Of a stretch of DNA of 64,000 nucleotides, positions 50,701-59,537 are shown one piece after another. The notes beneath the pieces were generated by a model. The model was given only the letters and a program-made list of their open reading frames with translations. It made no database searches and was not told the DNA's origin. The position numbers and the translations under genes are program-made. This DNA comes from Branchiostoma floridae. Lineage: Eukaryota; Chordata; Leptocardii; Amphioxiformes; Branchiostomatidae. Where the stretch lies: assembly GCF_000003815.2 (NCBI RefSeq), contig NC_049993.1:8243762-8307761 (forward strand), given 5' to 3'. Each line of letters begins with the position of its first letter. Within the stretch, counting starts at the first letter, position 1.

Positions 50701-53700
50701 TTTTTGCATCTTTTATATTTCAGATACTATATCCTACCATGCTACTAATCGCGTGGTTTCATCAAGTAAGGTTGATTTTCAAAGCAACACCCAAGTGACT
50801 GGTGCAGGGAGCCCGGACATTGTCAAGGCACATGGTATAAAGGAACATTTAGTTTTAATTTAAAAAAAAAAAGTATAAAGAAAGAAAAAGATTTTTTGTA
50901 GTTGGTAGAAGGTAATATTGCCTGATGTTATTGTAGTTTATGATGATTCCTGATCAGATTTTAAGAAAAATTAGTCAATCCTTTTCCCTCTTGAATGGAG
51001 GTTCCTCTGTGCTAGGTTTTTACCAACCTTTTGTTATGGAGCTTGTCAACAAGTCGGTCGAGCTCAATTCTTGATTTGTGACGGGGCTTTAGGACAGGAC
51101 ACTAAGCCATGGTCCACTGTTCATTAAGCTTGTCAAAAAGAGCTAGGGTAGACTGGTACGATCAACTTGTAAATTCTGTCGTATAGCATCTATCTTCATC
51201 AGCCATGATCAGCAAAAGAGTTGCTCTTCAGTGAGCTTAACTTGTTCAAGATGACTTTCCGTGTTCATCTCTGACCAGGCGTGTGTTGTTGCAGGTTCCC
51301 TGATGATGATTGCCTGGATCTGCACTGCCAGTGTCGGTGTGCTCATGGCACGTTTCTTCAAACACCTCTGGCCTGAAGACACCCTCTGCAAGGAGAAAGT
51401 CTGGTTTGCTGTAAGTAGTCCATAATAAGTATCTCTTGAAGCTGTAGTCTGGAATAACTCTGTTGCAGAGTCATTCCAGTGCTGATTAATCATTTTCTGA
51501 TCATTAAAAGAGTCTTACTGCACTGCAGTTAACTTTGTATTTCATTCTATGTCAATAAAGGTTCGACATCCATGTAACAAGACATGCCAAATAGCACAAT
51601 AACTGTATCTGTATCCAATAGGAAGGATAGCAGTTTCAAGTACTTAGGGACTGTACGATATTTATCAGGGGGGGGGGGCTGGTGCGTTAGGGGGGGAGGG
51701 CCATGTTAATTTTTTTTTAGGTGGGGGGAGGGCCATGTTAATTTTTTTTAAGATAGGGGGAGGGCCATGTTAATTTTTTTGAAAGAATATACTATTTTTG
51801 TTTTGATATCTTGACATGGCCCTAAAACTGATAAAATAAGCCTTCTGAATAGCCTAAAATGCAACAGCTTCCGGGGGGCTTCGCCCCCCTAAGTCGCCCA
51901 AAAAGTGGCGCTGTCCTGGACCAGCGTTCCCGCCAGGCATACGTCATTCCGTCTTGGGACTTATTTTTTCTGGAAAGACGCACTCAGCTTGGGTGAGTGT
52001 GTCCATAAAAAATCTGAAAGAAAGGCTGACCTGTACCACCGGTGTGGAATCTTTTTAAAAATCTATCTTTATAAGAAGGAATCCTACCTTTACAATTTAT
52101 ACTGGGGCATGGGCGGAGCGCGGCACGTTTTAGATATATTGGTAGCCGCCCAGAGCCGCCCGTGTCGTCTGGCAAGTTTCTTCCCCAACAATTTACTATT
52201 AAACGGTTTCCTCAACTACGCGCGGTGCGCGGTAACTATGCGAAGAATCCAAAGCTATAAACTTTTTTTTTTTTTACAACATTTCTTTTGTTTCAAAAGG
52301 GCAAAATTTGCGGCAGAAAAGGGGCCGCAATATTGTTGTCAAGCGTCGATCGAGTCGGCTGTGCACTCAATGGCACATGGCGCGGCACGCCCCCCTCCCC
52401 AGACGGACGGTCGATCGCAGCGCCCAGCACGTTGGGACGTCTTTTCTGGCTACTCCTTCAAGGCTACACCGGCACTGATCACTGCCAAAGACGCAGCAGA
52501 TCGCCCTCCTTCGTATAATGTACATTTGTATAACGTTCTTGGTCTATGTAAAAAAAGAAATCCAGCCAAATATTTCACGCCGAAAACGGGGTTACCTGAG
52601 GCCGCAGGAAACGAACGCACGCTCCTGGAAAATAACGGCGCGGCCCGCCCGTGTAAAACCCGACCAATTTAATTTGAGTAAAATCATCGGGCAAAATAGA
52701 AAAAAAAAACACAAGGTGTGATGGCGTCGTTATTCTATGCTCTGGAAAAACTACTAGTATTTGATGCGGGAGGACGCACCATCGATCGCACGAGGTAGTC
52801 ATTTTTTTACTCAGTCAATGCCGGAAGAAAATTAGCAGGATTTTTCCATGGGCTGACAAACTCACTGGCTAGAGCCCTGTTTCGAAGCATCGATAACCCA
52901 AAATTTTCATATAGACATGACTGGACAAATAATACCCGGGCCAGATCACGGACGGCTGATTCCCCGTGCTTATAGTTATTTTGTTTATTCTGAATAACGG
53001 GAGTAGAAAAAGGCAAACGGCATCCAATCTCAAGGGCATAATTTTCCTCTCAAATTGCAGGAAATTCTGCTTTAGAGGGTTTGAAAATCCAAATTTTCCC
53101 GGGGGAGCATGCCCCCGGACCCCTGCCCCGACGCTGTGAAAAAATCCTGGCAAGAACACTGGCTACACCAGGTGGACGCCGGGTGCCCTTGTGCCCTGAC
53201 GTCTATATTACTTTAAGACTGTTTTTATCGGTTGTTTTTAACCGATTAACCTTTTAATGATGCCTGTCGGGGGGAGGGCCATGTTGATTTTTTTGGGGTG
53301 GAGGGGGAGGGTCACGTTAAATTTTTTTGAGATGGGGGGGAGGGCCATGAAAAAAATTTTTGATCGGACTTCCAACGCACCAGCCCTCCCCCCCCCGATA
53401 AATATCGTACGGTCCCTTACAGGCCAGCATGTAGTTTTTGCTCTATGCTGAGATTTATTGATGATTTTTCCCTGTTCCCTGTTCCCAGATCCACCGTGCC
53501 ATGATGATCACCACAGTGGTCCTGACTATCATCGCCTTCATCCTCATCATGACTTACAACAACTGGCTCTGGGCTTTTGTAAGGCTAAGTCCTGATTGCT
53601 TTTATATTTGTGAAAAAAGACATTTACTTGTTCTGTTAGTAAAGTTTATACAACTGTATCTTCTTATCAATTAGTGTAAATTTGTCCTTTGCTAAAAGTT

Positions 53701-56440
53701 TAAATATGCGTGAAAACAGTGAACACGATTTTTAGGCATCATTTTTTTCCTTTCGCAATGTTCCAAAAAACAAACAAAGCATCATTTAATTACATATCAT
53801 ACCATTTAGAATCAATTTCAAAGATTGTCATCATTAAAAAAAGTCCATTGATTCTAAAACTAGTTATATTCTAAAACTTTGTAGAGGACTAGTATGTTAT
53901 ATAAGAGTTAAGCGCAGAATTTTATTTTTGTTTAACCTTTCTTCTGCCCTTAACAGCATGCTGGTGCCCATGCCATTGTGGGAATCATCGTGGTGATCCT
54001 GGCTCTGATCAACCCCCTCATGGCCCTGGCACGGCCACATCCTGATCAGCCCAAGTAAGTCACACTTACAATGTAGTCTGGAATAGCTCACTGGCTTTCT
54101 GTCATAACCATTGAAAGTCTCATTAACATGTATTCTGGAATAGCTCTGGCTTTCTGTTAGGTTTGCTGGAGTCATTCCTAGAGATCCAATGCTAGTAAGC
54201 ATTCACCAAACATTGAAATAGCCTTACTGCACTGCAGTCAGCTGTATGTATTTCAGTCTTAATTTATTGATTTTTTTTAAATTGTCATGATGACAAAATG
54301 ATATGACAGTAACAGGAAGAGCTATGATATTTATCTTTACTCCAGATAGAAAAGTCCAAGTGAAGATACAGCAGATTGTTTCTATAATTGTCATTGAAAC
54401 GTTGTTGAATTGTTCATGGACACTGTATTTATTTTTATTGATTGTACATTTAGATGGGGTAACCTAGAATATTATCTAGGGGTAACCTAGACTATATATA
54501 AAGCACTACATAGTTTTAGGGTTTTTGAATGGCATTTATTCCTTTTGTCACACTAAATTTCCTCTTCTTTTCCAGGCGTTTTATCTTCAACTGGGCCCAC
54601 TGGGGTGTTGGTACAGTTGCCCGAATCCTGGGTGGTAAGTCTCCTTTATTCAACATCCATATTGATCAAGATAAACACTTTGAGTATGAAACTTAAGTTA
54701 CATAGTAGTTGATTACAGTACAGTATCACGTAGTGGGCATAAGTCATTGTCTACTCAACTAGCTTTCCTACAACAATGAATGAACCTTGTATATATATTT
54801 TTGTTGTGTGATGTGTACATGTATGGAATCTTTGCATCGTAGATTGCCCTTACAGGCCATTATTTGAATATTTGTAAATGTTTTTACTGTTTCCCAGTGG
54901 TAGCCATATTCCTGGGGATGGGCCTGCTGTAGTGGACCTCTGGGTCATCTAGTTTATTTGTTTGCATCAGGCCCATGGCCCATAAAAAACAGTTAGTAGT
55001 AGTATCATATTTGATTATAGTACATCTGGCTGTAAATGTGTTACTAATTATATATTTAAGTGTGTTTATTCTTTATTGTCTCCCAGTGGTGGCCATATTC
55101 CTGGGGATGGACCCTGCTGTAGTCTGGCTGTGAATGTTTTGCTTATTACATATTTGAGTGTGTTTATTCTTTATTGTCTCCCAGTGGTGGCCATATTTCT
55201 GGGGATGGACCTGGCCGCGCTTGACCTCCCCCCTGCCGCCACCTTCATCATGGTTGGCTGGGTCATCTGGCACGCCCTGGCCGAGATCGTCCTGGAGATA
55301 CACAACTGTTCCACCAGCTCCAAAGGTTAGTACACTTCCAATAAGGAATGAATTAAGAACTTTTATTGCACATTTTTGCCACACCGGGCTAAGTACAGGT
55401 CACAAGAAGACATGTCAAAGAGATACTGTTGTACACCCAGGAGCAAATTATACACTACTTCCTATTTGCTGTTTCTGAAGTGGTGTCCAGCAAACCTCAG
55501 CTTGTATTTTATATGATGATCTTTATTTGCATGTTCCTGCCCATGTGGGCTAAATGCAGTAAATCCCATGATGGGATACTAAACTATTACATGTAGTATT
55601 ACATTTGAATAAACAATACATCTTGAGCTATGCTATCACTATATCTAACGTTTACATGCCTCTTCCCTTTTCTTAAAACATATGATGACTTACTTGACTT
55701 AAAACATATGATAGTTTCTACATAATAAACACAAGGAATAGTAACATACAGTACTTGTAAAGATTTTCAGCAAACTCTTCTGTCTTCTCCATGTACAGTG
55801 TATGCTTATCAGCGGTTTAATTTTGGAAAATCATTTCTTTCTCAGAAGGAAAAGACTAGCAGCTACCACAAGGAGGCTCTGGCTCTTAAACCATTCCAAA
55901 TAAATCAATATTGTTGTTGTTGTTGTTGTTTAGCTGGCCGTGCTGAAGAGATGGAGATGGATAATGCTGCTGGTGACACAAAGTCAAAGCCTTTACGGGG
56001 AGGAAACTACTCTGGGGTATGTCACTCTTGTCATATCACTGATTTACTGATTGTTTTGAAAATTTTTCTTAAGATATTGTAGTTGATTATCAATCTAAAT
56101 AAGGTACAATGTAATAGCCTATTAGTATGTACAATGTAGAGAGTGTGTGTGTATGTTTGTGTGCATTTTTGCTTGCCATTAGGCATAGGGTTAATGGAAC
56201 AAAATGCCTTTGAGAGAATTGGGCACAATTGTCTCACATGATGTTAATGCACTTCATAAGCTTCAGGTGGAATATAGTACTGTGTTAACATTATGATTAT
56301 ACTGTGATTGGAGCTGATATTGAATATTGTATACATTTTTCCCACAGGGCCATAACATCAGGAAGGGCATCCTGGGCCTGTATGTGTTTGGCATGCTGGG
56401 ATTCCTGATCGCCCTGCTGGTCTATGTGGGGCTCAATTGA
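45510..56440 (+). CDS. FRRS1-like: Ferric-chelate reductase 1-like protein (Reeler-DOMON-cytochrome b561), 15 exons, complete
   Basis: Exons read from splice sites and frame: 45510-45717, 46291-46442, 46939-47030, 47625-47745, 48434-48610, 49400-49507, 50081-50264, 50724-50834, 51295-51410, 53489-53578, 53957-54054, 54576-54634, 55185-55325, 55934-56016, 56348-56440. They sum to 1833 nt, giving 610 residues and a TGA stop with no frame break. Residues 1-25 are a signal peptide, about 26-165 a Reeler domain, about 205-370 a DOMON domain, and 384-605 a b561 core of six helices. The family is known to move electrons across membranes and reduce ferric iron. Length and order match vertebrate FRRS1 (about 590 residues). 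The ATG at 45510 is chosen because it opens the signal peptide directly. An RRKR motif in DOMON is unusual. The family call is firm; substrate and location are inferred. Confidence 0.93.
46516..46541. repeat. Short palindrome CCAAGGAGGTT-N4-AACCTCCTTGG in intron 2 of the FRRS1-like gene
   Basis: An 11-bp perfect stem with loop AAAG. It shares its core with the palindrome at 31325, and a degraded form occurs near 41912. Confidence 0.85.
47764..47835 (+). repeat. Degenerate tRNA-like sequence, 72 bp, in intron 4
   Basis: CCTTATGG and CCATAAGG form an 8-bp stem-like pair at the two ends. GGTAGAGTGC resembles a D-arm and GGGGATTCAAACCC a T-arm. No clear anticodon stem is present, so it is probably a pseudogene or SINE relic. 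Confidence 0.4.
48057..48349. mobile_element. MITE in intron 4 of the FRRS1-like gene
   Basis: The ends GGCACGATTTACACGAGGCA and TGCCTCGTGTAAATTGGGCC are inverted, followed inward by ACGACATACGTAG against ACGACGTACGTCC. It is 293 bp and GC-rich inside, with repeated CGCACTGYGG motifs. Confidence 0.7.
48434..50834 (+). other. DOMON-domain exons (5-8) of the FRRS1-like gene
   Basis: Exon 5 carries the Cys-rich entry (CGSTKGCYQAP) and the FVAVGISDDNMM strand. Exon 6 follows with DDIYECVYD, exon 7 with SCKFTRAIN and YYVLMSKG, and exon 8 with TISYHA. This order matches DOMON domains of FRRS1 proteins, which are expected to bind heme or sugar. Exon 7 holds the basic stretch RRKR at residues 316-319, a furin-type site. 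Exon 8 ends in the AHG segment that leads straight into the first b561 helix. Confidence 0.88.
49751..49816. repeat. Perfect 33-bp tandem duplication in intron 6 of the FRRS1-like gene
   Basis: The unit starting ATGTTTTGATATTATTCAAA occurs twice back to back with no difference. Confidence 0.9.
51450..51481. repeat. Hairpin CTGGAATAACTCTG/CAGAGTCATTCCAG in intron 9, repeated in intron 11
   Basis: A 14-bp arm pair with one mismatch. Related blocks with GTCTGGAATAGCTC, GAGTCATTCC and CTTACTGCACTGCAGT lie at 54075-54240 in intron 11, so a dispersed repeat entered both introns. Confidence 0.6.
51647..53416. mobile_element. Harbinger-like non-autonomous DNA transposon (1.77 kb) in intron 9 of the FRRS1-like gene
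   Basis: The ends are long inverted repeats, starting GGGACTGTACGATATTTATC on the left and ending with the complement GATAAATATCGTACGGTCCC on the right, each followed inward by a G-run and CTGGTGCGTT. The flanks are TTA (51644-51646) and TTA (53417-53419), a 3-bp TWA duplication typical of PIF/Harbinger elements. Inside both ends lie three direct copies of a GGGAGGGCCATGTTAATTTT-like unit. A 255-codon frame (51905-52672) matches no transposase I recognise, so the element probably depends on another copy. G/C hairpins occur at 51871-51890 and 53099-53118. Confidence 0.78.
54890..54952 (+). pseudogene. Decoy copy A of the start of FRRS1-like exon 13
   Basis: After a TTTCCCAG acceptor the sequence copies GTAGCCATATTCCTGGGGAT, then jumps to a segment like CTGGGTCATCT found later in exon 13. 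If spliced in it would reach a TAG stop after about ten codons. Confidence 0.6.
55026..55126 (+). pseudogene. Decoy copy B of the start of FRRS1-like exon 13, in a ~100-bp tandem duplication
   Basis: The upstream intron end, acceptor and first about 26 exon bases (GTGGCCATATTCCTGGGGAT) are duplicated immediately before the true exon at 55185. The copied reading frame meets TGA within about 15 codons. Confidence 0.65.
55350..55572 (-). repeat. Two LINE-tail fragments in intron 13 of the FRRS1-like gene
   Basis: ACTTTTATTGCACATTTTTG with GCTAAGTACAGGTC (55357-55400) and a more diverged CTTTATTTGCATG with GGGCTAAATGCAG (55521-55560) resemble the tails near 38 kb. Confidence 0.45.
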
Positions 56441-58605
56441 TCTCTGGGCACCGTGCTAACGGCAGGGACGCTATACAGGCTTTTATTTGTAGTCATCTAT
56501 TGGCTACATGTTGGATTTACAGGGTACATCTGTAAAACACAAGAACATGCTACAACATGATTCAATTATACACCAACATGATTGTCGGCCAATTTAGGTT
56601 GACATTATTATCAAAGAAAAGCCTGTATAGAATTCTCAAAGGAACCCTCATTGGAGTTCTTCTATGGAGCTAGATACTTGATACAGGTCACAAATGCTAA
56701 ACACAACTCACAGCATTATAGGTTAGGAAATCGTTTTGTTGACATTTGCAGTTGTGGCTCAAATAGCACAATGATTCAAAATTACAAATGGTGTAGTGGT
56801 CATAGTGGTGTAAGTATTCCTGAGGCAAAATGAACAAATATAGATAGCACTTGATTGTACTGATAAGTAACGTACATTACTTGGTGAAGCTACCACTCAG
56901 TACAGAAGTTCAACTGATAGCAAGGATGTTTAGTTATTGCCATGTTGCCACTGGTTTTAACAGGATCTGGCATGCAAACTTTTACGTAAAGCTACACACC
57001 GCATCAAATTGTTGAAGCAAAATTAAGTGCCTTGGTAAAACTCTTCAAATTTCTGTATCTTTTTGAGCCTGTCAAAAAGACAGAAATTTGAATTTTTCCA
57101 GCTTGATCTGCTGGTTCATCAAATTGTCTTTTAACAGAGTACTCGTCTCCTGTCTTGTGAATAAGACTCAGAAATCTATATTATCATTTTGATGGAAATG
57201 TTGGGATAGTATAATTCTTTTTTTTTTGCACTGTGTATTGAAAGACCAGGATATGGGGCTGTATATATTTCTGCATGGTGGTCTATGGACTTAAATTAGA
57301 AGTAGGTTGGATTGTGTTGTCTTGGACAAGAAAATAGGTTGTTAAACAGCAGATATGAAGTCATAAAAGTTATCGCCTTACCCTATCACACATTCACACC
57401 TTTTGTCAGCCCCTTGCTGATTTTACTGTCATTATAATATTGTAATAAGGGTATGCCATGAACCTGCCGTAACTAATGCTAAAGAAGTTTTCTACAGTTT
57501 ACATGTTAAACCATAGGCTTACAGTTACAGAGGGTCTTGTGTTTACATATGAGTAGTGTTTCCAAGTATTGAAGAGGTGGCGATATCTTTTTTACTCTAT
57601 TTATGGTCAAGATAGGTGAACTGACAGTAGCAGTTTCAGAACCCAGAAAGTAGCAGTTTTGTCTTATGTGATTTTCACTGTGCTGGACAATCATAGAATC
57701 TATTTTTGCACAATGTGCTTTCAAATTGTTAAAAGCAGCATCAAGTTTCTTTGGCACATTTCATGCCCCAGTAAAGGAAAATAGCCTTCTTTTTACTTTT
57801 ACTTACTTTTGATTTTTTTCACCTACTCTAGTATCATCATTAATGTTTTGTTTAAGTTCTTGTTTTTGTAAATATACATGTAGCTAAGAGGATTGTGTGT
57901 CTTGAGTGTTTAGATGTAATGGAATTTAGTTCAGGATATTGCAAGGCACTTGTATGAGAATGGTCCTTTCATTTTGTTGAAGAAATGCTTGGCTCATTCA
58001 GCAGTGCATACCAGTAGTTTGGTTCGTTATGTCACAGTCATATTGTAACCAGACTACATAGATTGTAGCAGAGTAAGTATATTCCCATTTTAGAGTACTT
58101 TCATCGTATCCATTTAAAGCTGTTATAGGAAGATAATTATTGGTACATACACATTGCAAAATCAAGACTGATGTTGACTGCATTGCAGGTTTCCGGGGTG
58201 TGCAGATAGCTATTATTAGTATTAAGGGGACCAAATTTCAAAATCTGTCTCTTAAAAGGCCAACGATTTTTGGAACAGTGCCTTAACGTACCTTGACATA
58301 CCTTTTTCCATTTCTCCAGGCATCGCTATATATATAGCTTTTGTACCCACACCTTTTGTACCCACATTATTTTTTTGTACATTGTGCAAAGATTAGTAAG
58401 TAGTTGTGTTACAGTGGTTGATCAGTGACTTTTTTTGTGTGGAAAACCTTTAAAATTTGTGCCTTAGATCCTCGGAATATTTTACCAACATAAAAACATT
58501 GTACTAGATTTAAACTTAAACACATTAAAGAAGAGGGAGTGTTGGGAATAAGTGGCACATCGTAGATATTTGTGAAAAATAAATGTCAAGATATATTTGA
58601 GACTT
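56441..58605 (+). other. Probable 3' UTR of the FRRS1-like gene
   Basis: The stretch is AT-rich with no exon-like reading frame. It ends with AATAAA at 58578-58583, followed about 36 bases on by a TG repeat, the usual arrangement of a polyadenylation site. No closer canonical AATAAA was noticed after the stop at 56440, so a long 3' UTR of about 2.1 kb is likely. Confidence 0.5.
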
Positions 58606-58640
58606 CACATGATTAGGCCTCTGTGTGTGTGTGATATCTT
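58578..58640 (+). terminator. Polyadenylation signal and GU-rich downstream element
   Basis: AATAAA at 58578-58583 is followed by a (TG)n run near 58621-58632. This is the best candidate 3' end for the FRRS1-like transcript. Confidence 0.5.
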
Positions 58641-59482
58641 AATTAACAGTCAACAACTGACAATGATACGCATATACAATGTACATGTTGACAAACACTG
58701 ATTTAAAAAAGGCAATGGGAAACAAAAGTCAAATCAGTATTGCGATGAATGTTTTATTGTAATACAATGTGGTTTAATTACATGATGAATTGAGCCACGT
58801 GTAGTTCTCTAGATTATCGCTAGGTCGCGTGTACTACGAGAACCCAGCGATGGCCAACGACTCAATTCCATTTTTGCGCCTTTTCCTCGTGTATAATAGA
58901 TGTACTGCTGGAAATGTCGTCCGTTTCCAGTGAATCTGTCCGTGCATTGCCTCCGCGGGATCTGTTCACATGGCGCCCTCTAGCGACTGACCGTTCGGTG
59001 CAGCGAGATACCTGACACTACAGTTCACACAGAGTAACTCTATTTACTTCCCACACAAAAGAACGGGATAACTAATCAAACTTTTATGCACCTCTGAAGA
59101 ACAAGCGATTTTGCGTGCGCGCTCTTTGGCCGTTGAACCCAAATATTCATTTTTCTACACAGCTCGTTTTAATAATACAATAAAGTACTCAATCCACCAC
59201 ATTTCAATGTATGCAACTTATTTCATTATTTTGGTTACTGGACAAAGTTCTTCGCACAAACATTGGCCGTATCCATTCAGTCACCCTTGACCTAATTGAC
59301 GTCATGGCGAATGAGGAAGTCGAATGAGGAAATTGATTTGCCCACGGAGATTTGGGGCTCGTCAAGTCACTTGTAGACTTACGTATAGTACGTGCAGGTC
59401 TATATTTCTGTCGATCTTGGTGCTTGCTGAGAAGAGGAAAGTATATCCCAGTCAGATCCCAGTGCTCGACCACAAAGAAAGT
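58641..59482. other. Intergenic region and 5' flank of the fibrinogen-domain gene
   Basis: GC-richer patches at 58790-59010 contain the E-box-like CCACGTG and the CTCF-like motif. A doubled GAATGAGGAA lies at 59308-59330. No TATA box was identified. Confidence 0.4.
58971..58985 (-). promoter_or_regulatory. CTCF-like motif between the two genes
   Basis: On the minus strand the sequence reads CGCTAGAGGGCGCCA, which matches the core of the animal CTCF consensus (YAGRGGGCGC). It lies about 500 bp upstream of the fibrinogen-domain gene and just past the FRRS1-like 3' end, a natural place for a boundary. Confidence 0.35.
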
Positions 59483-59537
59483 ATGGGTTGGATCGGACTT
59501 TTGATAGCCTGGCTCGGCCTAAGCACCTGTGTCGTCG
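59483..59537 (+). other. Exon 1: signal peptide of the fibrinogen-domain gene
   Basis: The ATG at 59483 opens MGWIGLLIAWLGLSTCVV, a compact hydrophobic leader, then a GTAAGA donor in phase 1. An in-frame upstream ATG at 59324 would add a hydrophilic extension and mask the leader, so 59483 is preferred. Cleavage is expected near the exon junction. Confidence 0.75.

Larger units (their letters stand above)
51295..56440 (+). other. Cytochrome b561 membrane core exons (9-15) of the FRRS1-like gene
   Basis: Six hydrophobic helices are seen. Helix 1 is in exon 9 (SLMMIAWICTASVGVLMARF). Helix 2 is in exon 10 after WFAIHR. Helix 3 is in exon 11 after AGAHAIVG. Helix 4 spans exons 12-13 after FNWAHW. 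Helix 5 is in exon 13 and contains GWVIWHALAE. Helix 6 is in exon 15. Histidines at residues 425, 458, 494 and 535 sit where b561 proteins coordinate two hemes. Exon 14 encodes a hydrophilic acidic loop between helices 5 and 6. The protein ends four residues after the last helix. Confidence 0.9.

Noticed and set aside
55798-56082. 94-codon frame containing exon 14 as one long exon
   Set aside because: It includes a TTG repeat translating to poly-Cys and reads through both splice sites. The 83-bp exon fits the flanking phases.
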